64,000 nucleotides of DNA from positions 186,001 through 250,000 of the forward strand of contig NZ_JAUCYU010000005.1 in the NCBI RefSeq assembly GCF_030373445.1, written 5' to 3'. The notes under the pieces were generated by a model. The model was not told where the DNA came from, made no database searches, and saw nothing but the letters and a program-made list of their open reading frames with translations. Each line of letters opens with the position of its first letter. Position 1 is the first letter of the stretch. The DNA comes from Roseovarius sp. (GTDB lineage: Bacteria > Pseudomonadota > Alphaproteobacteria > Rhodobacterales > Rhodobacteraceae). Shown here piece after piece: positions 54,597-64,000 of this stretch. The translations under genes and the position numbers were made by a program.

Positions 54597-56377
54597 TCCG
54601 CACGCCGCTGCGCCCGCTGGCGCGTATCCTGCAGGCCCGCGACCGGGGCGAGAACCCCGATGCGATCGAGCGTGAGAACATCCGTGCCCGGCACGAGGAA
54701 ATGCGCGACAAGGCGCGGACCCGGGCCGAGGGGCGGCTCCTGGTATTGGGATTGTTCTTCCTGTGCGCCTTTACCGTGATCGGCGGGCGGATGGGCGTGC
54801 TGGCCAATTCCGAGCCGAGCGAGCCACGTACCAGCGTGGCGGGCGCCGACATCCTTGCGCAGCGGGCGGATATCGTCGACCGGAAGGGCCGGATCCTGGC
54901 CACGAATTTCGAGACGCATAGCCTCTATGCCCAGCCGCAGCAGATGATCGAGCCGGTGCGCACGGCCGAGGAGCTGGTGAAGATCTTCCCCGACCTGGAC
55001 CGGGAGCGGCTGGTGAAGGATTTCACCGGCAAGCGCAAGTTCCTGTGGATCAAGAAGAAGTTGAGCCCCGAGCAGAAGCAGGCGGTGCATGATATCGGCG
55101 AGCCGGGCTTGCAGTTCGGGCCGCGGGAGATGCGGCTTTACCCCAATGGCAAGCTGGCCGCGCATGTGCTGGGCGGGGCAAGCTTCGGGCGCGAGGGGGT
55201 CCATTCGGCGGAAGTGATCGGCGTGGCCGGGATCGAGAAGTTCTACGACGCCCGCCTGCGCGACCCGGCCAATGGGCACGAGCCGCTGACGCTGTCGCTG
55301 GACCTGTCGGTGCAGGCGGCGGTGGAGCGGGTGCTGTTCGGCGGCATGAAGCTGATGAATGCCAAGGGCGCCGCGGCGATCCTGATGGACGTGCAGACGG
55401 GCGAGCTGATCACGCTGGCCTCGCTGCCGGATTTCGACCCCAACGACCGGCCGCGCCCGCCGACCAAGGGCAATGCCTCGGACAGCCCGCTGTTCAACCG
55501 GGCGGTGCAGGGGGTGTACGAGCTGGGCTCGACTTTCAAGATTTTCGCCATGGCGCAGGCGCTTGAGCTGGGGCTGGTGACCCCCGAGACCATGGTCGAC
55601 ACGCGCGGGCCGCTGACATGGGGCCGGTTCCGGATCCGGGATTTCCACGATTATGGCGCGCAGCTGACGGCGACCAAGGTGATCGTGAAATCGTCGAACA
55701 TCGGCACGGCGCGGATCGCGCAGATGATCGGCGGTGCGCGGCAGCAGGAGTTCCTGAAGACGCTGGGCTTCTTCGAACCGACCGGCGTGGAGCTGGTGGA
55801 GGCGGCGGGCGCAAAGCCGCTGTTGCCGCCGAAATGGTCGGAGCTGTCGACGATGACGATTTCCTACGGGCACGGGTTGTCGGCCAGCCCGCTGCACCTG
55901 GCGTCGGCCTATGCGACGATTGCCAATGGCGGGCACCGGGTGACGCCGACGCTGCTGCGGCAGCCGAGGGGGCAGCTTGGCGCCGAGGTGATGTCGGAGC
56001 AGACGGCCGCCAAGTCGATGGCGATGCTGCGCAAGGTGGTCAGCGAGGGGACCGCGTCGCTGGGCGACGTGAAAGGCTACGCGGTGGCCGGCAAGACCGG
56101 CACCGCCGACAAGCCTAAGGAGAACGGCCGGGGCTATTACGAGGACCGGGTGATCGCCACATTCGCCAGCGCGTTTCCGGCCCATGACCCGAAATACGTG
56201 CTGGTGGTGTCGCTGGACGAGCCGGTGGAAACCTCGGGCGACGTGCCGCGCCGCACCGCGGGCTGGACCGCCGTGCCGGTGGCTGCCGAGATCATACGCC
56301 GCGTCGCGCCGCTTCTGGGGCTCAGACCCGAGATTGAACCCGGAGAGTTGGCTGGTATAACGCTGACATCGAACTAG
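54593..56377 (+). CDS. ftsI: Septal peptidoglycan transpeptidase FtsI (PBP3)
   Basis: A 594-residue class B penicillin-binding protein. A membrane helix lies at about residues 47-65. The transpeptidase domain has S313 and K316 in ELGSTFKIF, SSN in VIVKSSNIGTA and KTG in VAGKTGTADK. It crosslinks septal peptidoglycan. ATGA overlap with ftsL. Standard length for alphaproteobacteria. Confidence 0.96.
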   Translation: MIRTPLRPLARILQARDRGENPDAIERENIRARHEEMRDKARTRAEGRLLVLGLFFLCAFTVIGGRMGVLANSEPSEPRTSVAGADILAQRADIVDRKGRILATNFETHSLYAQPQQMIEPVRTAEELVKIFPDLDRERLVKDFTGKRKFLWIKKKLSPEQKQAVHDIGEPGLQFGPREMRLYPNGKLAAHVLGGASFGREGVHSAEVIGVAGIEKFYDARLRDPANGHEPLTLSLDLSVQAAVERVLFGGMKLMNAKGAAAILMDVQTGELITLASLPDFDPNDRPRPPTKGNASDSPLFNRAVQGVYELGSTFKIFAMAQALELGLVTPETMVDTRGPLTWGRFRIRDFHDYGAQLTATKVIVKSSNIGTARIAQMIGGARQQEFLKTLGFFEPTGVELVEAAGAKPLLPPKWSELSTMTISYGHGLSASPLHLASAYATIANGGHRVTPTLLRQPRGQLGAEVMSEQTAAKSMAMLRKVVSEGTASLGDVKGYAVAGKTGTADKPKENGRGYYEDRVIATFASAFPAHDPKYVLVVSLDEPVETSGDVPRRTAGWTAVPVAAEIIRRVAPLLGLRPEIEPGELAGITLTSN

Positions 56378-56391
56378 TCCGGACGGACGGC

Positions 56392-57891
56392 ATGACGAGG
56401 CGAATATCGGTGGGGCACAGGAAATCATTGGCCGAGCTGGGCCTGACGGCGCAGGGCGGCAGGAAGGCCGAGATCACCGGTCTGGCGGTGGACAGCCGCG
56501 AGGTGAAGGACGGGTTCCTGTTCGCCGCCTTGCCCGGCACGAAGGTGCACGGGGGCGAGTTCATCTCCTACGCGCTGGAGATGGGCGCGGCGGCGGTGCT
56601 GACCGATGCCGAGGGCGCGCGGATCGCCGAGGCGGAGCTGGGCGCGAGCGAGGCGGCGCTGATCGTGACCGAGGACCCGCGGCAGGCGCTGTCCTATTGT
56701 GCCGCGCTCTGGTTCGGGGCGCAGCCCGAGACGGTGGTGGCCGTCACGGGCACGAACGGCAAGACCTCGGTTGCGAGCTTCACGCGGCAGATTTGGGCGG
56801 CGCTGGGATTCGAGGCGGTGAGCATCGGTACCACGGGCGTCGAGGGCGCCTACGAGGTGCCGCTGAAGCACACCACGCCCGAGCCGATCACCCTGCACCG
56901 GGTGCTGGCCGAGAGCGAGGCCGCCGGGGTGACCCATGCGGCAATGGAGGCGTCGAGCCACGGGCTGGCGCAGCGGCGGCTGGACGGGGTCAGGATCGCG
57001 GCGGCGGGGTTTACCAACCTGACGCAGGATCACCTCGACTATCACACTGATCTGGATGACTATTTCAACGCCAAGGCGGGGCTGTTCACACGCGTTCTGT
57101 CGGAAGATGGCGTGGCGGTGATCAATGTCGACGATCCGAGGGGCCGGGACATGGCCGCGGTGGCGCGGTCGCGAGGGCAGGAGGTTCTGAGCGTGGGGCG
57201 GCGCGACGGGGCCGACCTGCATATCATCGCGCGGAGTTTCGCGCCGACGGGGCAGGTGCTGCGGTTCCAGTGGCATGGCCGCGTGGGGCAGGCGGAGCTG
57301 GGCCTGATCGGGGGTTTCCAGTCGGAGAACGTGCTGTTGGCCGCCGGGCTGGCGATCGGGGCGGGCGCCGACCCGGACCAGGTGTTCGACACGCTGCCGC
57401 GGATGGAGACGGTGCGGGGCCGGATGCAGCTTGCCGCGCGGCGGGTGAACGGCGCGTCGGTCTTCGTGGATTACGCCCATACGCCGGGGGCTGTGGAGAC
57501 GGCGATCATGGCACTCAGGCCGCATGTCATGGGCCGGCTGCTGGTGATCGTGGGGGCGGGCGGCGACCGCGACCGCACCAAGCGCCCGCTGATGGGGCAG
57601 GCGGCGGCGGAGCATGCCGACCTGGTGATCGTGACCGACGACAACCCGCGCAGCGAGGACCCGGCGGCGATTCGTGCGGCGGTGATGCTGGGTTGTCCGG
57701 AGGCACTGGAGGTGGGCGACCGGGCGGAGGCGATCCTGCGCGGGGTCGATGCGCTGGGGCCGGGCGATGCGCTGTTGATCACCGGCAAGGGGCACGAGAC
57801 CGGGCAGATCGTGGGCGACAACATCTTTCCCTTCGACGACAGCGAGCAGGCAAGCGTCGCGGTGGCGGCGCTTGACGGCGGGCTGGCATGA
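56392..57891 (+). CDS. murE: UDP-MurNAc-tripeptide synthetase
   Basis: A 499-residue Mur ligase adding meso-diaminopimelate to UDP-MurNAc-dipeptide. The ATP motif is VTGTNGKTSVASF; TTPEPITLHRVLAESEAAG and DYAHTPGAVETAI are family segments. DDNPRSEDP contains the DNPR motif that specifies meso-diaminopimelate. Its stop overlaps the murF start by 4 bp. Confidence 0.96.
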   Translation: MTRRISVGHRKSLAELGLTAQGGRKAEITGLAVDSREVKDGFLFAALPGTKVHGGEFISYALEMGAAAVLTDAEGARIAEAELGASEAALIVTEDPRQALSYCAALWFGAQPETVVAVTGTNGKTSVASFTRQIWAALGFEAVSIGTTGVEGAYEVPLKHTTPEPITLHRVLAESEAAGVTHAAMEASSHGLAQRRLDGVRIAAAGFTNLTQDHLDYHTDLDDYFNAKAGLFTRVLSEDGVAVINVDDPRGRDMAAVARSRGQEVLSVGRRDGADLHIIARSFAPTGQVLRFQWHGRVGQAELGLIGGFQSENVLLAAGLAIGAGADPDQVFDTLPRMETVRGRMQLAARRVNGASVFVDYAHTPGAVETAIMALRPHVMGRLLVIVGAGGDRDRTKRPLMGQAAAEHADLVIVTDDNPRSEDPAAIRAAVMLGCPEALEVGDRAEAILRGVDALGPGDALLITGKGHETGQIVGDNIFPFDDSEQASVAVAALDGGLA

Positions 57892-59330
57892 CCCTGTGGA
57901 CGGCGGCAGAGGCGGTTGAGGCCACTGGCGGGCGGGCGATCGGGGACTGGCAGGTGACGGGCGTGTCGATCGACACGCGGACGTTGATGCCGGGCGATTT
58001 GTTCGTGGCGCTGAAGGCGGCGCGGGACGGGCATGATTTCGTGCAGGCGGCGCTGGAGGCCGGGGCCGCGGCGGCGATGGTGACCCATGTGCCTGAAGGC
58101 GTTGCGGAGGATGCGCCGCTTTTGATCGTCGAGGACGTTCAAGCGGCGCTGGAGGCGCTGGGGCGCGCAGGCCGGGCCAGGGCCAGGGCGCGGGTCGTGG
58201 CGGTGACCGGGTCGGTCGGCAAGACCTCAACCAAGGAGATGCTGCGGCATGTTCTGGCCGGGCAGGGCAAGACCCATGCGGCGGAGGCAAGCTACAACAA
58301 CCATTGGGGCGTGCCGCTGACGCTGGCGCGGCTGCCGCGGGATGCGAGGTTCGCCGTGATCGAGATCGGCATGAACCACCCCGGAGAGATCGCGCCGCTG
58401 GCGCGGATGGCGCGGCCGCATGTGGCGGTGATCACGACGGTGGCACCCGCGCACTTGGAGGCGTTCGAGTCGATCGACGGGATCGCGCGGGAGAAGGCCA
58501 CGATCTTCGAGGGGCTGGAGCCCGGCGGCGTGGCCGTGCTGAAAGGGGACCTGGCGACGACGCCGATCCTTCTGGAGGAGGCCAGGCGCCGGTCGGCCAA
58601 GATCGTGACCTTCGGCACCGCACCGGGCAACCATCACCGGTTGCTGAGCACGGAGTTGCACGAGCGGGTGACCGTGGGCCACGCCAGGATCTGGCGCACG
58701 CCCGTCGTTTTCAAGGTCGGCGTGGCGGGGCGGCATTTTGCCGAGAACGCGCTGGCCGTGCTGGCCGCCGTCTGGCAGCTGGGCGGGGACCGGGGCATGG
58801 CGATCACCGACCTGGCGCGTTGGCATCCGCCGTCGGGGCGGGGCACGCGGGACGTGCTGCAGCTCGACAGCGGGGACGAGACCTGGACGCTCGACCTGAT
58901 CGACGATGCGTTCAATGCCAATCCCGCGTCGATGGCGGCCTCGCTCGACATGCTGGCGGCGGCGAAGCCGCGCGACGATATCGGGCGCATCGCCAAGGGC
59001 CGGCGGATCGCCATCCTGGGCGACATGCTGGAGCTGGGCGAGGGCGAGATCGCGCTGCACGCCGCGCTGGCGGAGCTGCCGCAGATGCGCGATATAGACG
59101 AGGTGCATTGCGTGGGCGAACGGATGAAGGCCCTGTGGGAGGCCCTGCCGGAGGACCAGCGCGGCCATTGCGTGAAAGATGCCGAGAAGCTGGCGGGGCG
59201 TGCGCACCGGCTTGTGGATGCGGGCGACGTGGTGCTGGTCAAGGGCTCGAAGGGCAGCCGTGTCAGCCTCGTGGTCGACGCGCTGCGCAAGGCGGGCCGG
59301 GCGCTTCGGCGGGAAGAAGAGGACGACTGA
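57888..59330 (+). CDS. murF: UDP-MurNAc-tripeptide:D-Ala-D-Ala ligase
   Basis: A 480-residue Mur ligase completing the pentapeptide precursor. VSIDTRTLMPGDLFVALKAA, VTGSVGKTSTKEMLRHVL (ATP site), SYNNHWGVPLTLARLP and IDDAFNANPASMAASLDML are canonical MurF motifs. ATGA overlap with murE; mraY starts on the base after its stop. Confidence 0.96.
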   Translation: MTLWTAAEAVEATGGRAIGDWQVTGVSIDTRTLMPGDLFVALKAARDGHDFVQAALEAGAAAAMVTHVPEGVAEDAPLLIVEDVQAALEALGRAGRARARARVVAVTGSVGKTSTKEMLRHVLAGQGKTHAAEASYNNHWGVPLTLARLPRDARFAVIEIGMNHPGEIAPLARMARPHVAVITTVAPAHLEAFESIDGIAREKATIFEGLEPGGVAVLKGDLATTPILLEEARRRSAKIVTFGTAPGNHHRLLSTELHERVTVGHARIWRTPVVFKVGVAGRHFAENALAVLAAVWQLGGDRGMAITDLARWHPPSGRGTRDVLQLDSGDETWTLDLIDDAFNANPASMAASLDMLAAAKPRDDIGRIAKGRRIAILGDMLELGEGEIALHAALAELPQMRDIDEVHCVGERMKALWEALPEDQRGHCVKDAEKLAGRAHRLVDAGDVVLVKGSKGSRVSLVVDALRKAGRALRREEEDD

Positions 59331-60413
59331 ATGCTGTACTGGCTGACCCTGTTTTCGGATGGCGGCGATTTCTTCAACCTGTTCCGCTATATCACCTTCC
59401 GGTCGGGCGGGGCGTTCATGACCGCGCTTGTCTTCGGGTTCATCTTCGGGCGGCCGCTGATCAACGTGCTGCGCAAGCGGCAGGGCAAGGGCCAGCCCAT
59501 CCGGACGGACGGGCCGGAGGGACATATCACCAAGTCGGGCACGCCGACGATGGGGGGCTTGCTGATCGTGGGGGCGCTGATGACCTCCTCGCTTCTGTGG
59601 GCCAGGCTCGACAATGCCTACGTGTGGATGGTGCTGTTCGTGACGCTGGCCTTCGGGCTGATCGGGTTCTGGGACGACTATTCCAAGGTGTCGAAGCAGA
59701 ACACCAAGGGGGTGCCGGGCAAGGTGCGGCTGTTGCTGGGGTTCGCCATTGCCGGGATCGCGGCCTACTGGGCGGCGCTGAACCATCCGGCGGAGTTGCA
59801 GTATCAACTGGCGCTGCCGTTCTTCAAGGACCTGCTGGTGAACCTCGGGGTCTTCTTCATACCCTTCGCGATGTTCGTGGTGGTGGGGGCGGCCAATGCC
59901 GTGAACCTGACCGACGGTCTGGATGGCCTCGCGATCATGCCGGTGATGATCGCCGCCGGCGCGCTGGGGATCATCGCCTACGCGGTGGGGCGGGTCGACT
60001 TCACGGATTATCTCGAGGTGCATTACGTGCCCGGGTCGGGCGAGATCCTGATCTTCGTGGCGGGGCTTGTCGGCGGGGGGCTGGGCTTTTTGTGGTACAA
60101 CGCGCCGCCTGCGGCGGTGTTCATGGGCGATACCGGGTCGCTGGCCCTGGGCGGGGCGCTGGGGGCCATCGCGGTGGTCACCAAGCACGAGATCGTGCTG
60201 GGCATCGTCGGCGGCCTGTTCGTGGTCGAGGCGCTGAGCGTCATCATCCAGGTGATCTATTTCAAGCGCACCGGCAAGCGGGTGTTCCTGATGGCGCCGA
60301 TCCATCACCATTACGAGAAGAAGGGCTGGGCCGAGCCGACCATCGTGATCCGGTTCTGGATCATCGCGCTGATCCTGGCGATGATCGGGCTGGCGACGCT
60401 GAAGGTCCGGTGA
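59331..60413 (+). CDS. mraY: Phospho-MurNAc-pentapeptide transferase
   Basis: A 360-residue, ten-helix inner-membrane enzyme making lipid [50 protein letters not shown] and [20 protein letters not shown] are the catalytic signatures. The gene directly follows murF. Normally murD comes next; here an ACT-domain gene lies between. Confidence 0.97.
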   Translation: MLYWLTLFSDGGDFFNLFRYITFRSGGAFMTALVFGFIFGRPLINVLRKRQGKGQPIRTDGPEGHITKSGTPTMGGLLIVGALMTSSLLWARLDNAYVWMVLFVTLAFGLIGFWDDYSKVSKQNTKGVPGKVRLLLGFAIAGIAAYWAALNHPAELQYQLALPFFKDLLVNLGVFFIPFAMFVVVGAANAVNLTDGLDGLAIMPVMIAAGALGIIAYAVGRVDFTDYLEVHYVPGSGEILIFVAGLVGGGLGFLWYNAPPAAVFMGDTGSLALGGALGAIAVVTKHEIVLGIVGGLFVVEALSVIIQVIYFKRTGKRVFLMAPIHHHYEKKGWAEPTIVIRFWIIALILAMIGLATLKVR

Positions 60414-60416
60414 GCC

Positions 60417-60827
60417 GTGGCGGTGCGCGACACCGCGGCGATGATCGCCGGGATGGCGCCCGTGGCCGATGGCGCGACCTGGCATTTCTGCACGACGGCG
60501 GATGCGGAACTGGCGGCGCAGGCACGCCCGAAGGCGCTGGCGAGTTTTGTCGAGGCGGAGGGGATGTCGCTTGTCCTGCCCGAGCAGGAGGCCAGCGCGC
60601 TTGGATTTGCCACCGACCTGCCGATGGCGCGGATCACGCTGACCGTGCAGTCGGCGCTGGACGGGGTGGGCCTGACGGCGGCGGTGGCCACGGCCCTGGC
60701 GGGGGAGGGCATTCCCTGCAACATGGTGGCGGGTTATCACCACGACCACGTCTTCGTGCCGGTGGCGCAGGCGGAGCGGGCGCTGGAGGTTCTCCGGCGG
60801 CTGGCGCGTGGGGAGATGGACGGATGA
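60417..60827 (+). CDS. ACT-domain-containing protein
   Basis: A 136-residue soluble protein. The C-terminal half (ARITLTVQSALDGVGLTAAV, then ALAGEGIPCNMVAGYHHDHV) looks like an ACT-type ligand-binding domain, with VPVAQAERALEVLRRL closing it. The N-terminal half is short. Start is GTG at 60417, 3 bp after mraY. Amino-acid sensing is the family expectation; why it sits in the dcw operon is unknown. Confidence 0.75.
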   Translation: MAVRDTAAMIAGMAPVADGATWHFCTTADAELAAQARPKALASFVEAEGMSLVLPEQEASALGFATDLPMARITLTVQSALDGVGLTAAVATALAGEGIPCNMVAGYHHDHVFVPVAQAERALEVLRRLARGEMDG

Positions 60828-60848
60828 GCCGGGTGGATGGCGGCGGAT

Positions 60849-60875
60849 GGTGGGTTGGCACCCACCCTACGGCAA
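60849..60875. repeat. GGTGGGT/ACCCACC hairpin repeat, copy 3
   Basis: GGTGGGT-TGGC-ACCCACC then CTACGG, as at 25136. It lies inside the dcw operon, 38 bp before murD, so it is transcribed in the leader of murD. Confidence 0.8.
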
Positions 60876-60912
60876 CGTGGCGGGCGAGGGCCTGCCGGAA
60901 GGGTGAGGCGAC

Positions 60913-62310
60913 ATGATCCCAGTGACGGGTTTCGAGAACGCGCGGGTTGGTATCCTCGGGCTGGGGCGGTCGGGACTGTCGGCGGCGCGGGCGCTGCGGG
61001 CGGGCGGGGCGCACCCGGTCTGCTGGGACGACAACCCGGGCGCACGGGAGATGGCCGAGACGGAAGGGTTCGACCTTGCCGACCTGTCGCGGGAGGGGGC
61101 GTTCGACGCGGTGGCAAGGCTGATCGTGTCACCGGGCATTCCGCACCTCTATCCGAACCCGAACAAGGTTGTGGCCAACGCGCTGCGCGCCGGGGTGCCG
61201 GTGGACAACGATATCGGGTTGTTCTTCCTGTCGCTGGGCACCGAGAAGTGGGCGATGTTCGACGACCCGCCGAAGGTGGTGGCGGTGACGGGGAGCAACG
61301 GGAAATCCACCACCTCGGCGCTCATTCATCACGTGCTGGAGCATGCGGGCAAGCCCGCGCAGCTGGCCGGGAATATCGGGCGGGGGGTGCTGGATATCGA
61401 CCCGCCGGGGGATGGCGGCGTGGTGGTGCTGGAGCTGAGCTCGTACCAGACGGAGCTGGCCCGCGCGCTGACGCCGGACGTGGCGGTGTTTACCAACCTG
61501 TCGCCGGATCACCTTGACCGGCACGGGGGGCTGGGCGGGTATTTCGCGGCCAAGCGCCGGTTGTTCGCAGAGGGCGGGCCGGACCGGGCGGTGATCGGCG
61601 TGGACGAGCCGGAGGGGCTGTTCCTGGCCGGGCAATTGGCGGAAGGGCCGGACGATGCGCGGGTGATCCGCGTCTCGGTCGAGGGCAAGCTGTCGGGGCC
61701 GGGCTGGTCGGTTTTCGCGAAGAAGGGGTATCTGAGCGAGTACCGCAAGGGCAAGCAGACCGGGTCGATCGACCTGCGCCCGGTCAAGGGGCTGCCGGGG
61801 CGGCACAATCATCAGAACGCCTGTGCCGCCTACGCGGCGTGCCGGGCGCTGGGGTTGTCGCCGAAGGTGATCGAGCAGGGGTTCCACAGTTTCGAGGGCC
61901 TGCCGCATCGCAGCCAGGTGATTGCCGAGAAGGATGGGGTGACCTTCGTCAATGACAGCAAGGCGACGAACGTGGACTCGGCGCTGAAGGCGCTGGAGGC
62001 GTTTTCGAGCATCCGCTGGATCTGTGGCGGGCTGGAGAAGGAAGGCGGCGTTGGCGGCTTGAAGCCGGGGCTCGTGAACGTGGTGAAGGCCTATGTCATC
62101 GGACGCGAGGCGGCGGAGTTCGCGATGCAGCTCGAGGGCGTGAGGGCGGAGGTCTGCACCACGATGGCCGCCGCGGTGGCGCAGGCGATGGACGAGGCGC
62201 AGCCCGGTGATACGGTGCTGCTGGCGCCGGCGGCGGCGAGTTTCGACCAGTACGACAATTTCGAGAAGCGCGGCGAGGATTTCATCGCCGAGGTGCAGGC
62301 GCGGTTGTAG
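60913..62310 (+). CDS. murD: UDP-MurNAc-L-alanine:D-glutamate ligase
   Basis: A 465-residue Mur ligase. [20 protein letters not shown] (N-terminal Rossmann), [18 protein letters not shown] (ATP), [22 protein letters not shown] and [20 protein letters not shown] are MurD hallmarks. GGTGAGG precedes the ATG. It is the last dcw gene before the cluster breaks off. Confidence 0.96.
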   Translation: MIPVTGFENARVGILGLGRSGLSAARALRAGGAHPVCWDDNPGAREMAETEGFDLADLSREGAFDAVARLIVSPGIPHLYPNPNKVVANALRAGVPVDNDIGLFFLSLGTEKWAMFDDPPKVVAVTGSNGKSTTSALIHHVLEHAGKPAQLAGNIGRGVLDIDPPGDGGVVVLELSSYQTELARALTPDVAVFTNLSPDHLDRHGGLGGYFAAKRRLFAEGGPDRAVIGVDEPEGLFLAGQLAEGPDDARVIRVSVEGKLSGPGWSVFAKKGYLSEYRKGKQTGSIDLRPVKGLPGRHNHQNACAAYAACRALGLSPKVIEQGFHSFEGLPHRSQVIAEKDGVTFVNDSKATNVDSALKALEAFSSIRWICGGLEKEGGVGGLKPGLVNVVKAYVIGREAAEFAMQLEGVRAEVCTTMAAAVAQAMDEAQPGDTVLLAPAAASFDQYDNFEKRGEDFIAEVQARL

Positions 62311-62376
62311 GGGATTGCGGGACGCCTGTTGGCGGCGCGCTTTCTTTACGGGAGGCACCTGGCCGCCCTGCCGGAT

Positions 62377-62410
62377 GCCTCCGGCGGGGATATTTGGGGC
62401 CAGAAGAAGC
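62377..62410. repeat. CCTCCGGCGGGGATATTT repeat, single copy
   Basis: GCCTCCGGCGGGGATATTTG followed by GGGCCAGAAGAAGC, identical to the left arm at 46928 over its length. It lies after murD, where the dcw order is broken. Confidence 0.8.
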
Positions 62411-62445
62411 GGTTGGGGCGCGGGGCTGGCAGCGGCACGCAAAGG

Positions 62446-62474
62446 AAAACCGCCGCCCCAGTGGGGGACGGCGG
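62446..62474 (-). terminator. Intrinsic terminator after the PRC-barrel gene
   Basis: On the minus strand CCGCCG-T-CCCC pairs with GGGGCGGCGG and is followed by TTTT. It lies 27 bp beyond the stop. Confidence 0.75.
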
Positions 62475-62500
62475 CATGATCGGGCGCCATGGGCGCGGGA

Positions 62501-63085
62501 TCAGTTCCAGAAGCCTTCGTCGACGCTTTCCATCGCCTCGAGGTCTTCCTCGTTCTGGCGGGTGACGTAGCCGTAGGTGGCGTCGTCGACCGCGACGAGG
62601 TTCAGATCGTCGACGGAAATCAGCACGTGCTTGTCGGCGATGTCGAGGAAGCCGCCGACCTCGGCCACGATGCCGGTGACCTGGCCATCCCGCGAGAGGA
62701 CCACGTCTTCGATCTCGCCGATGGTGTTCCAGTCGGCGCCGACCTCGTCATGCACGTCGGTGGCGTTCCAGCCTTCGTCCGAGGCTTCGTTCACCGTATA
62801 GATATTGCCGCCGGTGATGTCGCGCGTGCGGATCAGGTCGCCCTGCATGCCTGTCATGTCGGCGCTGGCGGTGTTCTCGCCTTCGGTCATGCGGGCATTG
62901 TCGGCCGCGTCGTCGTTGGCCATGTCGTCGGACATGTCGGCGTCGCCGGCCATCCCGGTGGTCTGCTCGGCCTGGCCGTTCTCGCTCATGCCGGATTGGC
63001 TCATCTCCTCGTCGCCGTGGTTGTCGGCGAGCGCGGTCGAGCCTGCGATGATCAGGGCGAGGGTGGATGTGGTCAGGCGGGTCAT
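62501..63085 (-). CDS. Exported PRC-barrel domain protein
   Basis: A 194-residue protein with signal peptide MTRLTTSTLALIIAGSTALA, cut before DNHGDEE. Residues 22-80 are acidic, methionine- and Asp-rich and low in complexity. The C-terminal 100 residues form a PRC-barrel: IGEIEDVVLSRDGQVTGIVA and EVGGFLDIADKHVLISVDDL. Role unknown; related roseobacter proteins are periplasmic. It is followed by its own terminator. Confidence 0.82.
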   Translation of the reverse strand: MTRLTTSTLALIIAGSTALADNHGDEEMSQSGMSENGQAEQTTGMAGDADMSDDMANDDAADNARMTEGENTASADMTGMQGDLIRTRDITGGNIYTVNEASDEGWNATDVHDEVGADWNTIGEIEDVVLSRDGQVTGIVAEVGGFLDIADKHVLISVDDLNLVAVDDATYGYVTRQNEEDLEAMESVDEGFWN

Positions 63086-63172
63086 GATGCCTCCTTCGTT
63101 TGATTTCGCTGTGGATTCAACGAAGTGCGGGAGGCTGTGTTCCTTGTCCGGAGGTCAGAATTTCGCCGGACG

Positions 63173-64000
63173 TCAGCCGGTGCGGATGGCGTGGCCGGCG
63201 GCCCAGCCGGAGGACCACGCCCACTGGAAATTGTAGCCGCCGAGCCAGCCGGTGACGTCGACCGCCTCTCCGATGATGTAGAGACCGGGGACGTGGGAGG
63301 ACATCATGGTCTTCGAGGAAAGGCCGGCGGTGTCGATGCCGCCGAGGGTGACCTCGGCGGTGCGATAGCCTTCGGAGCCGGTGGGTTTGAGGTGCCAGTT
63401 GCGCAGGGCGCCGGTGATCTCGGTCAGCCGGGCGTCGGACTGGTCGGCGAGGTTGCCGGTGAGGCCCAGTTCGGGGGCGAGGTGCTCGACCAGCCGGGCG
63501 GGGAGGTGGCGGGCCAACTCGGTGGTGAGGTTGCGGCGGCCCTCGCGCTGGCGCTGGTCGCGGAGGGTGTCGAAGAGTGTGCCCGCGGGGTCGAGGTCGA
63601 GGACGATCTCGTCGCCCTCGCGCCAGTAGGATGAGATTTGCAGGATGGCGGGGCCGGAGAGGCCGCGATGAGTGAAGAGGATGGCCTCGTCGAATGCGGT
63701 GCCGTTGCAGGCGGCGCGGCCGGGCGCCGAGGTGCCGGAGAGGGGCGCGAAGCGCTTGTCGGAGAAGGTGAGAGGCACGAGGGCGGGGCGGGTGTCGGTC
63801 ACGTCGTGGCCGAACTTGCGGGCGATGTCGTAGGCCAGCCCGGTGGCGCCCATGGCCGGGATCGACTTGCCGCCGGTGGCAAGCACGAGGTTGCGGGCGC
63901 GAACGGAGACGCGCTGGCCTTCGCGGTCGAGGGCGATGCGGAAGCCGTTGCCGTCATGCTCGACCCCGGCGACGGAGGTCTGCAGCCAGAGATCGGCGCC
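63173..64000 (-). CDS. BaiN/HI0933-family flavoprotein, C-terminal part (cut by window edge)
   Basis: The last 275 residues of a NAD(P)/FAD-dependent oxidoreductase; the N-terminal FAD fold lies beyond the right edge. LVLATGGKSIPAMGATGLAY, LFTHRGLSGPAILQISSYW, VTLGGIDTAGLSSKTMMSS and GEAVDVTGWLGGYNFQWAWS, then SGWAAG, are diagnostic of the HI0933/YhiN/BaiN family. Biochemical role in most bacteria is not settled. Confidence 0.9.
   Translation of the reverse strand, partial: GADLWLQTSVAGVEHDGNGFRIALDREGQRVSVRARNLVLATGGKSIPAMGATGLAYDIARKFGHDVTDTRPALVPLTFSDKRFAPLSGTSAPGRAACNGTAFDEAILFTHRGLSGPAILQISSYWREGDEIVLDLDPAGTLFDTLRDQRQREGRRNLTTELARHLPARLVEHLAPELGLTGNLADQSDARLTEITGALRNWHLKPTGSEGYRTAEVTLGGIDTAGLSSKTMMSSHVPGLYIIGEAVDVTGWLGGYNFQWAWSSGWAAGHAIRTG

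Noticed and set aside
58304..60916. Open frame of 870 codons overlapping murF and mraY
   Set aside because: Ala/Gly/Arg-rich shadow in another frame; murF and mraY are unambiguous.

Overview
The window is one contiguous stretch of high-GC alphaproteobacterial chromosome. It points to a marine roseobacter-type member of the Rhodobacteraceae: a polyhydroxyalkanoate (PHA) locus with a PhaR repressor, a dmdA-acuI pair for dimethylsulfoniopropionate (DMSP), glutamine-synthetase-like genes for polyamine use, a dcw (division and cell wall) cluster starting at mraZ, and several dispersed palindromic repeats. I saw no rRNA, tRNA, CRISPR array, transposase or phage gene. Because G and C dominate third codon positions, long open frames occur antisense to real genes; these were discarded.

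Layout. 1-4455: 5' part of thrS (leaving the left edge), then a plus-strand run of three alpha/beta hydrolases, an M15-like peptidase and a small membrane protein. 4565-5620: HWE-type sensor kinase. 5651-13948: PHA locus (phaZ, phaC, phaP, phaR). Copies of the PhaR box CTGC-N3-GCAG lie between phaZ and phaC and twice before phaP, one of them between the -35 and -10 elements; a degenerate copy precedes phaR. A 4-kb block splits phaP from phaR: an orphan small gene, a cobalt-type nitrile hydratase operon (alpha, beta, activator with a TTG start, LysE exporter) and an orphan acidic gene.

13964-21992: a LysR regulator, then a minus-strand amino-acid and polyamine block (class IV and DegT aminotransferases, FAD oxidase, two glutamine-synthetase-like enzymes, a glutamine amidotransferase). 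The palindrome TAATTTGATCAAATTA, or a close copy, precedes two of its transcription units. 22099-23016: four 11-bp repeats and a low-GC trypsin-like peptidase gene. 23129-27635: aldolase, LysE exporter, pgk, two cyclophilins. 27894-33163: DUF4336 protein, a complete polar amino-acid ABC transporter, a PhnD-like protein. 33160-46912: mainly housekeeping genes (two TerB-like proteins, pyrG, secG, purA, Trm112-like, Lon-N-like, thioredoxin-TPR, xth, an OmpR-type regulator with a structured 3' RNA, ribA).

47027-52128: a FadR-type GntR gene with a palindromic operator, divergent from DUF2182-DUF1326-DinB genes that lead into dmdA and acuI. 52129-62310: a long non-coding region, then mraZ-rsmH-ftsL-ftsI-murE-murF-mraY-(ACT protein)-murD. 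The non-coding region carries four GATTC sites exactly 11 bp apart plus one GAATC in the same phase; these are GANTC sites, the target of the cell-cycle methylase CcrM. 62501-64000: a PRC-barrel protein and a BaiN/HI0933-like flavoprotein, where ftsW would usually follow.

The strongest candidates for something undescribed are the phased GANTC array before the dcw operon, the candidate 3'-UTR small RNA at 44837-44920, the DUF2182-DUF1326 module inside the DMSP locus, and the families of dispersed hairpin repeats.
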